64,000 nt of DNA from Osedax fenrisi. Lineage: Eukaryota; Annelida; Polychaeta; Sabellida; Siboglinidae. A program made the translations under genes and the position numbers. A model generated the notes under the pieces. That model was not told the origin of the DNA. It ran no database searches and worked only from the letters and a program-made list of their open reading frames with translations. Below are positions 21,771 through 33,522 of the stretch, piece after piece (position 1 is the stretch's first letter; each line of letters opens with the position of its first letter). The stretch is from positions 82,037,577-82,101,576 of the forward strand of contig OZ025242.1 of the NCBI GenBank assembly GCA_964019155.1, given 5' to 3'.

Positions 21771-24700
21771 TATAGTGGTGGATGTAGTAACAGTTGCAGT
21801 GATAGTGGTGAAGGTAGTAACAGTGGTTGTGGTGGAAGTAGTAACGGTTGCTGTGGTAGTGGTGGAGGTAATAATAGTTTCAGTGATAGTGGTGGAGGTA
21901 GTAACAGTGGTAGTGGTGGAGGTAGTAACAGTTGTAGTGGTAGTGGTGGAGGTAGTAACAGTTGTAGTGGTAGTGATGGAGGTAGTAACAGTTGTAGTGG
22001 TAGTGGTAGAGATAGTAACAGTTGTAGTGGTAGTGGTGGAGGTAGTAACAGTTGCAGTGGTAGTGGTAGAGATAGTAACAGTTGCAGTGGTAGTGGTGGA
22101 GGTAGTAACAGTTGCAGTGGTAGTGGTGGAGGTAGTAACAGTTGCAGTGGTAGTGGTGGAGGTAGTAACAGTTGCAGTGGTAGTGGTGGAGGTAGTAACA
22201 GTTGCAGTGGTAGTGGTGGAGGTAGTAACAGTTGCAGTGGTAGTGGTGGAGGTAGTAACAGTTTCAGTGGTGGAGGAGGAGGTAGTAACAGTTGCAGTGG
22301 TGGAGGTAGTAACAGTTGCAGTGGTGAAGGTAGTAACAGTTGCAGTGGTAGTAGTGGAGGTAGTAACAGTGGTAGTGGTGTAGGTAGTAACAGTTATAGT
22401 GGTGGATGTAGTAACAGTTGCAGTGATAGTGGTGAAGGTAGTAACAGTGGTTGTGGTGGAAGTAGTAACGGTTGCTGTGGTAGTGGTGGAGGTAATAATA
22501 GTTTCAGTGATAGTGGTGGAGGTAGTAACAGTGGTAGTGGTGGAGGTAGTAACAGTTTCAGTGATAGTGGTATAGGTAGTAACAGTTGTAGTGGTAGTGG
22601 TGGAGGTAGTAACAGTTGCAGTGGTAGTAGTGGAGGTAGTAACAGTGGTAGTGGTTGAGGTAGTAACAGTTGCAGTGATAGTGGTGGAGGTAGTAACAGT
22701 GGTAGTGGTGGAGGTAGTAACAGTTGCAGTGGTAGTGGTGGAGGTAGTAACAGTGGAAGTGGTGGAGGTAGTAACAGTGGTAGTGGTGGAGGTAGTAACA
22801 GTTTCAGTGATAGTGGTAGAGGTAGTAATAGTTGTAGTGGTATTGGTGGAGGTAGTAACAGTTGTAGTGGTAGTGGTGGAGGTAGTAACAGTTGTAGTGG
22901 TAGTGGTGGAGGTAGTAACAGTTGCAGTGGTAGTGGTGGAGGTAGTAACAGTGGTAGTGGTGGAGGTAGTAACAGTTACAGTGGTAGAGATGGAGGTAGT
23001 AACAGTTGTAGTGGTAGTGGTGGAGGTAATAATAGTTTCAGTGATAGTGGTGGAGGTAGTAACAGTTGCAGTGGTAGTAGTGGAGGTAGTAACAGTGGTA
23101 GTGGTGGAGGTAGTAACAGTTGCAGTGGTAGTGGTGGAGGTAGTAACAGTTGCAGTGGTAGTGGTGGAGGTAGTAACAGTTGTAGTGGTAGTGGTGGAGG
23201 TAGTAACAGTGGTAGTGGTGGAGGTAGTAACAGTAACAGTGGTAGTGGTGGAGGTAGTAACAGTTGCAGTGGTAGTGGTGGAGGTAGTAACAGTTGCAGT
23301 GGTAGTGGTGGAGGTAGTAACGGTGGTAGTGGTGGAAGTAGTAACTGTTGCTGTGGTAGTGGTGGAGGTAGTAACAGTAACAGTGGTAGTGTTGGAGGTA
23401 GTAACATTGGTAGTGATAGTGGTGGAGGTAGTAACAGTGGTAGTGGTGGAGGTAGTAACAGTAACAGTGGTAGTGGTGGAGGTAGTAACAGTTGCAGTGG
23501 TAGTGGTGGAGGTAGTAACGGTGGTAGTGGTGGAGGTAGTAACAGTTGCAGTGGTAGTGGTGGAGGTAGTAAAAGTTTCAGTGGTAGTAGTGGAGGTAGT
23601 AACAGTGGTAGTGGTGGAGGTAGTAACAGTTATAGTGGTGGAGGTAGTAACAGTTGCAGTGATAGTGGTGGAGGTAGTAACAATGGTAGTGGTGGAAGTA
23701 GTAACAGTTACTGTGGTAGTGGTGGAGGTAGTAACAGTAACAGTGGTAGTGGTGGAGGTAGTAACAGTTGCAGTGGTAGTGGTGGAGGTAGTAACAGTTG
23801 CAGTGGTAGTGGTGGAGGTAGTAACAGTGGTAGTGATAGTGGTGGAGGTAGTAACAGTGGTAGTGGTGGAGGTAGTAACAGTTGTAGTGGTAGAGGTAGT
23901 AACAGTTGTAGTGGTAGTGGTGGAGGTAGTAACAGTGGTAGTGGTAGTGGTTGAGGTAGTAACAGTTGCAGTGGTGGAGGTAGTAATAGTTGCAGTGGTA
24001 GTGGTGGAGGTAGTAAAAGTTACAGTGGTAGTGACAGTGGTAGTGAAAGTGGTAGTTATGCTGTCAGTAGAAGCTGCAGTGGTAGCATTATATATATATA
24101 TATATTTATGTATTAAAAAATAGGTATATTACCAATGGAATCTACATTTGAATTGGATCTCAACTTAAATAAATGTAATTGAATTAATTAATTAAATACA
24201 TGAACATTTGTGTAAAATAATGAGTGAAATAATGAGTGAAATATACTAAATAAGTAAAATATACAAATTATATAACATAAATTTATAATATCAATATATT
24301 TTATTATAATAGAGGTTACAATTCCAATAATAAATTTTAACTCAATATTGCATACCTAAATATAATTTATTAACTTATAAATTTAAACTTATCTATTAAA
24401 ATTACATTATATACTTATATTTCAAATAAACTCACACATTATAATTTTTATTTTAAAATATCTCTCTAAAAGAAGTCCGCCTACAAATATAATGATTTAT
24501 TGTAATCCAGATTGTACTAGGTAAGAATGTAAGGCGTATGTAGCCTATGTATTGCCACTAACTTGTTGAGGTTCCATGTTGTGTAGCTCTCCTATGATTA
24601 CTAGCAGGGCAGCAGTTTTCATGCTTTAACTGGCTCATAGAACCAAACAAATAAATGTTTTGGTTTATTCGTTGCATCTTCTCTGATGTGAGCAAAACAT

Positions 24701-24870
24701 TTATATATATATTTAGTTATATATTTATACTATAATGTTGTATATAAGTAATATATTTCATACATTTTATATAATTAATATCTGCAACATCAGCTAGCTA
24801 CTCACTTACACCCCTAACGGGTAATAGGGGTTCACTTGGTTAGTAGACATGTGAACCATTACTACTACTA

Positions 24871-25090
24871 TCATCCAGGAAATTAGATGACGTTTTCACT
24901 TATACATAAAGGTCATCTAATGTTCCTTCGAAGCTACTCTCGTATTAATGCATCAAGGTTTTTTGAGTCGATCATTTTGTATAGAACATTATATAAGATC
25001 AACACTAAATATTTTAAGACCTAATTTATGGGTCTGAATGAAGTTTGAACAGATTTTCTAATGCCTACTACTATGATGCCTTAGCCTCTA
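24871..25090 (-). mobile_element. Degenerate tRNA-derived SINE-like element, copy 2 (right flank of A)
   Basis: It shares the body and 3' end of the SINE at 15,221 (GCTTCGAAGGAACATTAGAT, then CATCTAATTTCCTGGATG) in the same minus orientation. Its tRNA head is decayed: the B box survives as GTTCAAAC and the A box is barely recognisable. The matching copy in duplication B is at 33,523-33,748. Confidence 0.55.
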
Positions 25091-25387
25091 TATATATTTA
25101 TTAAATACATATTATTATATATATATATACATGGATTATAATAATTAAATAATATTATACACATTATAGAGTGTATTATAATAGGTAGGATATCTACTGC
25201 AAACTACATCACCTTAATTGTGGTGTATCTAACTTTGTTCCATTTTAGTGCCGTCATTTTCAATTCTAAATCATACTTAGAAATCTTGTAGGTAGGGTCA
25301 GCAGGTTCCTTGAGCAGAGCGTACATTACTTTTTATATGAGAAATCCATATATGATCATGCTATCTATATGTGGGTAATAGTATGTT

Positions 25388-25421
<34 letters not shown>

Positions 25422-26064
25422 GTGGTAGTGGTAGTATGAGTATATATCTATATAATTATTAAATATATTACGTTGTATTTCTATTACTAACAAATATATT
25501 TTATATATATATATATATATATCAGTAAATATTTAGGGGATTACTATTTGCATCAATGTCTATACACATCCGTTATTACTTCACGTAGACATCTGCGAGT
25601 TTTATTTCATTGTTTTTCTTATAATCGTTAGAATCATTTCATCATGATTCATAAATACCGAGTTGTTAGCCAATGAACAGACGGAAGCTAATGTCTCCTC
25701 GTATATATACGTTGCGAGACCTTCATTAAGGTATTATAACTCCAGCCAATAAACCTTTACATCTTTAGTTAAAAGTTCCGTTTCATCAGTCAGTATCCAG
25801 TCGAACCCGTTCCATTCCATCTCCCCAATATTGATGTTGTTACACTCGTGGAATCTGATGGGTTCCTATGTGTGAATAACAGTACAGAGGCGGTGCGCTA
25901 AGTAAGGGAAAGGGTGGTGATGATGGCATGTTTAATAGAGAATAGCATTAATATAGGAATATGTTAGGGAGAATATGTTATGGATATGCTCACTTTATTT
26001 TATTAATCGAGGACATTTAATTAATATGGGAGAGTTGAGATAATATATCTTTGAATTATATACT

Positions 26065-26095
<31 letters not shown>

Positions 26096-26351
26096 AGCTT
26101 GGAATGAATAAGTTTAGCTTATAGCTATAAAGAGCTATAAGAATATAGTGATGGATATATTACACACTCTTATTCACATGTATTAATATGTATCAGATCC
26201 ATACTCTCAGAGGTGGTAGATAGAATTACTGACCTGATTATGTTTGTCATCATGATGAAAGCTCAATGAATGATTCACGAGCGCCTAATTTGTTAGCAAG
26301 TACAGTTTACATTAGCAGGCATATTCATAATTTATAATATATATATATATA
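25091..26351 (+). other. Non-coding part of duplication A
   Basis: Matches 33,749-34,990 closely. It contains small (TATATG)n and (GTAGTG)n tracts at about 25,385-25,437. The latter is the same hexamer that builds the minisatellite. (TA)n tracts lie at about 25,503-25,521 and 26,064-26,090. No gene is seen. Confidence 0.5.
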
Positions 26352-26798
26352 CAGTCAACTCTCTGTGAGTCGGACTAGGGATAAGTCGGACTTCTCGATA
26401 TGTCGGACACATTTAGTTGGTTTGGTTGGATTTGTATCTAGTTCAATGTTAAATTAATCGGATAAGTTTGATTGGATAAGTCGGACTTCTCTATAAGTCG
26501 GACACATATTATTGTCATTTTTATGATTTTTATACTGGATAAGTCGGAATTTTTATAAATTGTCAGAAATGTTTACTTTAAATAATGTATATTATAATTT
26601 TAGTAAGTAATATTATTGAATAAAACATGTTATGTTATTGAATGTTGCATAATTCCACATTTCGGTAACCATTTAACTCACGCTGCGCATCTCATATCGT
26701 ATTTGCATGATATTCTGAATCCCGGATAAGTCGGACATTTCGCTAAGTCGGACACTTTTCCCGGTCCCTTGCGCATCCGACTTATCGGGAGTTGACTG
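26352..26798. mobile_element. 447-bp TA-flanked inverted-repeat element (pogo/Tigger-like MITE)
   Basis: The terminal inverted repeats are CAGTCAACTCTCTGTGAGTC at the left and, read inward from the right, CAGTCAACTCCCGATAAGTC. Both ends abut the dinucleotide TA, the target duplication expected of the Tc1/mariner/pogo superfamily. Internally the word ATAAGTCGGAC (with variants) recurs at least six times on one or other strand, which suggests multiple transposase-like binding repeats. It has no coding capacity. Copy B has the uninterrupted target at about 34,990, so this is a real insertion. Confidence 0.9.
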
Positions 26799-27127
26799 TA
26801 TAAGTATAAATAGGTATATGATTAGTTATAAATGAACCAAAATTAAAATATGATATCCTAAAAATATATAAATCTTTGATTATATTATCGAAATTGATAA
26901 TTTTATAATCGATGTAATATATATATTATATAATAGTTTTAAAAATGTAGAAAATGTTATAGTATATTATCTATATATATTTATAAAATACAAATTTATT
27001 TTTAGTATAAATACTTTTTTATAATTTATGAAAGGTAATGTATCATTTAAATATTATAAACTATATATTATAATATTTAATAATTAAAATTATTAATCAT
27101 TATTTTTTAATAATTGTAACTATTAAT

Positions 27128-27405
27128 TGTTATAAAGTTATGTATAATAAACAAAGTGTCAAGGCTTAGGTATATTTATTAGTAGATGTGCAATGCTTTG
27201 TGCAGCGGTCTTTTGTATACACATGGCGTGTGCGTAGAATAGAACGTGGCGTGGGTAGCGCGCTCACTGTATATGGTGACATTTCTATGGCACGTAGGCC
27301 GTCGCTCGTATGCCATATAAGGCAAGATATGCTAGGCAAGAAATGCGTAAGTGCGACACACGCCGTATGTTGCCGAACGACGTGTAAAACGAAAACAATA
27401 TAACA
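27128..27405. mobile_element. Probable solo LTR (278 bp) with 5-bp target duplication
   Basis: The insertion begins TGTTATA and ends TATAACA, that is TG...CA with a short inverted repeat. It is flanked on both sides by TTAAT. Copy B has a single TTAAT at 35,407-35,411 and continuous flanking sequence. The interior is clearly GC-richer than the neighbourhood and contains a TATA-like CATATAAGG. TG...CA ends and a 5-bp duplication fit a Copia- or BEL-type LTR left by recombination. No internal retroelement genes remain. Short open frames inside it are not considered genes. Confidence 0.75.
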
Positions 27406-28145
27406 TTAATATTTGATATAATGATTTGATAAGCAGCGATGTACTAACCGCACAACAATAGGAACAATCGAATTTCTCCCTAGATACGAAATGTATTGTC
27501 ATGTGTCGGTTTGAGGTTTGTAGTTTAGGTGTGTATCGATGTTTGGAAATATTTTTCTGCATTCCACGCAAATATGATATTCATAAGGCATCTACGAATA
27601 GTATTATTGCTATTATAGAATATATTTAATTATTAAGAAATGCAAAAGAAAAATATTGGTATTATAAGAAAGATTTATTATTCAAAATTAGATAACACAA
27701 TGCCTTATTCCTCCTAAAGATGCTCAACTATTAATGTTACATAGAATATACTTATTGAATATATTTATGAATGTACATAATTACACATACACAACTCTGT
27801 AAATATCTTTTATAGCTCATGATTAATTAACGATTGCCAGCTAAATGACAAACTATTTCTTCGATGTGAGTTTATAGTATACACGTTATATAAAGTATAT
27901 GGTGAGCGCATGTAATTCGTGTATATATTACATATTGCCATTGTGTTTACAAGTTATATAACTGAGCTATATGTCAGTTATATATAATTCATTGATTGTA
28001 ATTCTTGACACCCAGATGTCAATAAAATGCATATTACTTTAAAGATTGGTAGCGTTTCAGACTTTAATTAATATATTTCAATATATTACATATCATATAT
28101 ATCATATATATGATTAAAATTTAAGAATAATTTTAAAATATAATC

Positions 28146-29469
28146 ATTACATTATTTAATTTACTAATATATAATTTAGAGTCTATATTATAGACTATAG
28201 AATATATATTATAGAGAATATATAATTTAAATTCAATATACAATATATTATTATATTTTTAGAATGTATCTATTTTTAGTTAATTTACCAAATATTAATA
28301 ATTATAAAATTTATTAATTATTAATTTTATTTTATTTACTTATATAATGTCGAAAAAACATGCATGCCATTTTCTCTAAACCACTTAATAAAATACGGAC
28401 TTAACGAAATATTAGCGAAATGCAACCAGAGTTTAAAAGTTAAATCTGTAGTATGTAAATTCTATATAAATTAGGGAAAAGAAGAGTACTAATACTGTGC
28501 GATAATACTTCAAGAAAGTAAACACAAAATTGTTGTATATTCATTTTTAATTAAAATAAAAAAAATTAATAAAATGTTTTAATTTTATAATAAATCATTT
28601 CATAATTAAGTAATTTAATTAAATTTATACTTAAAAACATTAACTTTAATATTCTTACAAAAATGTATGTATATTTTCTAATCTATCACCAATATAATTT
28701 GGAATATTTAACTAATAGCTTTTATAGTTTTTACTTAAATTCGTGCATGCACTATATATAAAAAGTGCACGAATTTGGTTTAATTTGTGCAAATTCCAAA
28801 ATCACGAATTTAGAGAGGCCTAGTCATGACTCATGTGTCAATTTCTAAAAAATAATATAAAATAATATAAATGCTTTTATAAACATATTAACCCTTATGG
28901 TTGAGAAAAATTGAAAATGGAAATATATATTTTAATGTTAATTAATATATGTATATTATAGAATATATTATTCATTTATGCTTAAAATATAATAATTAAA
29001 TCGTTTATTGGGTTATGGTATATTTTTAAGTTAAGAATTATAAAAAGGGTCATTTTGATAAAAGGTTGGGTCTAGAGTCTAGAATATATTAGATCCATAG
29101 AATCTTATAAGAAATTCAATACATATATTTAAAGTTTGATCTCGGGTGGCAATCTGAAATACTTATATTGTTTGTTATTATTATTTTATTTATAAATTTA
29201 GTACCTGTTTATTCTATTTTATTTAATTACATTATTTAAATAGTATTTATTGTATTACCTACTTTTACTATTTCTATATATATTTTAATTAATAAATATT
29301 GTTTATAATAACATTACAATATTTATACGTAAATTAAATATAATATAATGTATATAATCCGTTTAGATGAAAATATGTTGTATTAGTAAACGTGTATAAA
29401 TCATACATTATGATACGTGAATGTTACGCTATCAAACTAATACCTTTGTCCTATAGAACATGAAGCATT
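28146..29469. other. A+T-rich spacer between duplication copies A and C
   Basis: No gene is seen. It includes an imperfect hairpin at about 28,738-28,777, with AAATTCGTGC and GCACGAATTT arms around an A+T-rich loop. Confidence 0.5.
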
Positions 29470-29476
29470 CAGTATG

Positions 29477-29580
29477 TCACGTGATGTGTAAGGGCCGTTA
29501 CCATGACAACCTTGTGTGAGGGGAACTCCTTTCTGAACACAATAGTGATATACTCAATTTCAGTATAAATCGCGAAAGTC
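29477..29580 (+). promoter_or_regulatory. Possible promoter-like cluster (E-box, X-box-like, TATA-like)
   Basis: Within about 100 bases lie TCACGTGA (palindromic E-box), GTTACCATGACAAC (an imperfect inverted repeat matching the loose RFX X-box consensus) and GTATAAATCGCG (TATA-like). The patch is GC-richer than its surroundings. No gene follows, and the patch adjoins duplication copy C, so this is suggestive only. Confidence 0.25.
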
Positions 29581-30388
29581 ATGTTTACTCGAACGACTTC
29601 CAACATCTGCTTTAGACCTTTAGCTATCACTCTCTAGCGATACCTTTGACATGCTACACGCATTCTCCTGTGTACGACTGCAAAACTACCCTGAATGTGG
29701 TAGTCATTTGATGTAATATCTCACTGGAGGATCTGTTTTATAGTTACATTCATAATGATATAATTAATATAAATTTATATTATGATATATTAATAATTCA
29801 GATTGATTACCTTATTTTAAATATGATATTGGGTATATATATCTTAAATGTGCTATAAATATACTTAACTTATTATATAACATCAATTTATAATACCAAT
29901 ATATTTTATTTTACATGAGTATTACAGAGGTTAAATTTCTGAAATTAAACTGCTATCTAAAAAGTGCATAACATTAAACCTAATTTAAAATTACCTATAT
30001 ATATATTTTTCATATAAATTTCGCCATATTATAGTTTTTATATATATTATAGTTTTTAAATATATAATCAAGTGACATTATTCGAAAATATCCATATCCA
30101 AAATTTCATTAATCGAATATTTAAATATCAACATTTTTGAAATTTCAACTATTCAAAGATTTCGACATCATAAATTTCATTATTCTACGATATCGATATC
30201 TTCTATATTCTCAAATTTGCACATAACTAATTGCCACTAACTTGTTGAGGTGTTAAGTTGTGTATCCTCGATTGATTACTAGCAGGGCAGCAGTTTTCAT
30301 GCTTTTACCGGCTCATAGCATCAAATAATTAAATATCTTGGTTTATTAGTTGAGGAGACGATCGCATCTTCTCTGATGTGAGCAAAAC

Positions 30389-30475
<87 letters not shown>

Positions 30476-30540
30476 TATATATAAACTATAATGATATATG
30501 TAGTTAATATATAAAGATATTTTAAGTGATTAGAAATGAC
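29500..30540 (+). repeat. Segmental duplication copy C (short form, no minisatellite)
   Basis: From about 29,690 it matches copy A at 14,885-15,122 (CCTGAATGTGGTAGTCATTT and following). It then joins directly to sequence equivalent to 24,262 onward. The SINE and the minisatellite are therefore absent. It ends in a block shared with 24,553-24,720 (GCCACTAACTTGTTGAGG) and an expanded (TA)n at 30,390-30,471. It is more diverged than A is from B. Confidence 0.7.
30390..30471. repeat. (TA)n microsatellite
   Basis: About 40 uninterrupted TA dinucleotides at the position where copies A and B have only a short TA stretch. Confidence 0.95.
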
Positions 30541-31049
30541 ATTTTATTTTCACACTCTAAAATTTATCCTAGCATTAAAATATCCATTTATATATTATAT
30601 ATATATATATGTGTACTTATAAGATGAATGAATATCATACATATAAATTAACATAACACTTTCAATATTAGACAATATAGAAATGGATACGACCATGTTT
30701 AGACATGATTGTTATAGTTTCTAATCATATGAACGGTGAACAAGTTCTACAGAATAAGAATCACTATATAAGGCTGTGTTTTTGGTCAACCACAGGTGTT
30801 ATGCAGTTAGTAGAAACAAAATTCAAGTGTTTAGGTCAACCACATGTTCACAGTTTCAATCATGGTTCAATCATTAGTACTAGTATGTATGTATGTATAT
30901 ATGTTTATTTAAATAAAATGTATTACATATATATACATACTTGTACATGTAAATATAATTGAATACATACTTGTATATGTAAATATAATAATATAATATA
31001 TATATATATAAATATATAATAATAATAATAATTATATTAATATAATATA

Positions 31050-31147
31050 TATATATATACATACATTCATACATATATGCATACATACTTACATACACAC
31101 ATACATACATACATACAAATACGCATACATAAATACATACATACACG
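31050..31147. repeat. (CATA)n tetranucleotide microsatellite
   Basis: Imperfect CATA repeats with CACA variants, directly left of duplication copy B. Confidence 0.9.
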
Positions 31148-31821
31148 CTCGAGATACATAACTTGAATTTAATTTTTGATAAATAAATGTAGCAAACCTT
31201 ACCTAAATATAGCAATAACTTGATTATTGATATTTATATAATTACAAATTACCTATATTTTCTATAGCATATACTTTAAATAACCAATGAGAATTTCTAT
31301 GGCCTTAAGTCGATGAACAACATATATTTTCTGCAGGGAACAGTTTAGTCATAAGATATTCCGGCAGTGATCACTGTAACATAGGTCCATTCCGTTCTTA
31401 CACATAGTCAATAGTGATTCATCAGCAAGCAACTTCTGCCTGTGAGTCATACGCCTAATATGACTGCAACACTCCCCTGAATGTGGTAGTCATTTGTTGT
31501 AGGATATCACAGGAGGACCTGTATTATAGTTACGACATTAATAATGCTATTATTATAAGTATATCTATCTATAAGTTTATTGGGTTATGAGTAAATAATA
31601 TACTGTTATAATGTTAAAATAAATATCAATTTATATTATGATATATTAATAATTCAGATTGATTACCTTATTTTAAATATGATATTGGGTATATACATCT
31701 TAAATGGGCTATAGATATACTTAACACATATACTTAATATGAAACATAGGGGTCTACAAGGAAGGTATAAAATATTTTAGAATTGATCATATATTGTTAT
31801 TGTTATTTTTATTTTGTGGAT

Positions 31822-32074
31822 TCCTTTCATCCCATCCAGGAATTAGATGAAGTTTTCACTTATATCCATATATGGCTCTAATGTCCCTTCGAAGTCACTC
31901 TCATGTTAAGGCATCTATGGTTTTAAAAATAGCCGATCATTTATTTATACACAATTATATAAGATCACATCTAAATATTATGTTAAGACCTATTTATATG
32001 GTCCGGAATAGGCTCGAACTTGCATCCTACTGATTTTGTGTCTGATTCCTTAGCCAACTGAGCCACACAGGCAA
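31822..32074 (-). mobile_element. tRNA-derived SINE-like element, copy 3 (left flank of B), best preserved head
   Basis: The minus-strand head at about 32,000-32,072 reads like a tRNA: an A box at TGGCTCAGTTGGCTAAGG and a B box at AAGTTCGAGCC, with spacing typical of an internal pol III promoter. The 3' side of the acceptor stem does not pair with the 5' side. The body and end match the copy at 15,221-15,458. This is the most informative copy for building a consensus. Confidence 0.7.
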
Positions 32075-32440
32075 TTTTGTATATACAATTTAACTATATA
32101 AATATTATATATACAGCATTTGTATTTACAAGGTTGATATCTTCTTTTATAAATAAAATAAAAGTTTATATTAAAAAATGTATTTAATAAAAGAGTAAAA
32201 ATAAGCTATTTTTTGGTGAATTACAATAACGGCTGATATATACTTTAATTATTTGACCTGTTATTCAAAACTCCAATATATAATTAGACAAAATGTAAAA
32301 CTACGTTATTCAATATTAAGATGTAATAAATATTCTTTAATTATTTAAATACTATAGATAATATTACTTCTGAGAATATTAATTTTATATATTATGGAAG
32401 TGTTTATATAAATAAATATAATCTAATATATATTTATTAA

Positions 32441-32473
<33 letters not shown>

Positions 32474-32479
32474 TTATAT

Positions 32480-32757
32480 AGTGGTAGTGGATGTAGCAGA
32501 AGAAGTTATGGTGATAGTGATAGATAGAGTAACATTTGTAGTGGTAGTGGTGGAGGTAGTAACAGTTGCAGTGATAGTGGTGGAGGTAGTAACATTTGTA
32601 GTGGTAGTGGTGGAGGTAGTAACATTTGTAGTGGTAGTGGTGGAGGTAGTAACAGTTGTATTGGTAGTGGTGGAGGTAGTAACAGTGGTAGTGGTGGAGG
32701 TAGTATCAGTTGTAGTGGTAGTGGTGGAGGTAGTAACAGTTGCAGTGGTAGTATTAG
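32480..32757 (+). repeat. Short minisatellite array (copy B allele)
   Basis: About nine units of the same GTGGTGGAGGTAGTAACA motif as the 8.2-kb array, occupying the same place between the same flanks. Several units carry AACATTTG instead of AACAGTTG, a variant not prominent in copy A. The first 50 bases (with GAAGAAGTTATGG) are degenerate. Confidence 0.95.
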
Positions 32758-33522
32758 ATATATTTATGTATTTAAAATAAGGTTTATTACCTATGGAAAC
32801 TACAATTGAATTGGATCTCAACTTAAATAAATGTAATTGAATTAATTAAGTAAATACATGAACATTTGTGTAAAATAATTAGTGAAATATATTCAAAATA
32901 AGTTAAATTTACGAATTATATACATTTATAATATCAATATACTATATTATATTAGAGGTTAAATTTCCGATAGTAAATTTGTAACTCAATATTGCATACC
33001 TATTAAATATAATTTCTTAACTTATAAAATTAAACTTAATTATTCAAATTACATTATGTACATATTTTTCCAATAAACTCCCACATATTATAGTTTTTAT
33101 TTTAAAATATCTCTCTAAAAGATGTCTGCCTACAAATATAATGATTTATTGTAATCCAGATTGTACTAGGTAAGAATGTAAGATGTATGTAGCCTATGTA
33201 TTGCCACTAACTTGTTGAGGTTCCATGTTGTGTAGCTCTCCTATGATTACTAGCAGGGCAACAGTTGTCATGCTTTAACCGGCTCATAGCACAAAACAAA
33301 TAAATGTTTTGGTTTATTCGTTGATCGCATCTTCTCTGATGTGAGCAAAACATTTATATATATATTTAGTTATATATTTATACTATAATGTTGTATATAA
33401 GTAATATATTTCATACATTTTATATAATTAATATCTGCAACATCAGCTAGCATGTCACTTACACCCCTAACGGGTAAAGGGGTTCACTTAGTAAGTAGAC
33501 ATATGATACCATTACTACTACT

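Larger units (their letters stand above)
15860..24090 (+). repeat. Giant 24/27/30-bp minisatellite (copy A allele)
   Basis: About 8.2 kb of tandem units of the type GTAGTGGTGGAGGTAGTAAC followed by AGTTGCAGTG (30 bp), with common 24-bp variants lacking one GTAGTG hexamer. The plus strand is G-rich with C almost confined to AACAGTTGC. Unit lengths are multiples of three, so long Val-rich frames appear (VVVVEVVTVA per unit). They are broken by the same TAG variant at about 17,169, 18,027, 18,561, 20,127, 20,895, 21,225, 21,759 and 22,383. No gene is inferred. The equivalent array in copy B is about 0.28 kb. Confidence 0.97.
14623..28145 (+). repeat. Segmental duplication copy A (long form)
   Basis: The left flank (14,623-15,860) matches 31,219-32,478. 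The right flank (about 24,100-28,145) matches 32,765-36,145 closely, in the same orientation and order. Copy A differs by carrying an expanded minisatellite, a 447-bp element at 26,352 and a 278-bp insertion at 27,128. It lacks roughly 100 bp that copy B has near 35,130-35,235. Confidence 0.9.

Noticed and set aside
22976..23407. Leu/Pro-rich minus-strand frame in the minisatellite
   Set aside because: Reverse-strand reading of the same tandem repeat; no independent coding evidence.
15860..24090. CRISPR-like array
   Set aside because: Units are contiguous without unique spacers, and the genome is eukaryotic.
15832..24123. Long Val/Glu/Thr-rich open frames across the minisatellite (up to 516 codons)
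   Set aside because: The frames exist only because unit lengths are multiples of three. They are cut at the same TAG variant in each block, start without promoter-like context, and copy B has only a short equivalent.
27123..27410. piggyBac-type insertion because of TTAA at both ends
   Set aside because: The duplicated word is TTAAT (5 bp) and the element begins TG and ends CA, without the CCC...GGG ends expected of piggyBac.
27188..27571. Two short frames in and beside the 278-bp insertion
   Set aside because: They lie in or across the probable solo LTR; the empty site in copy B shows that this DNA arrived by insertion and is not a host gene.
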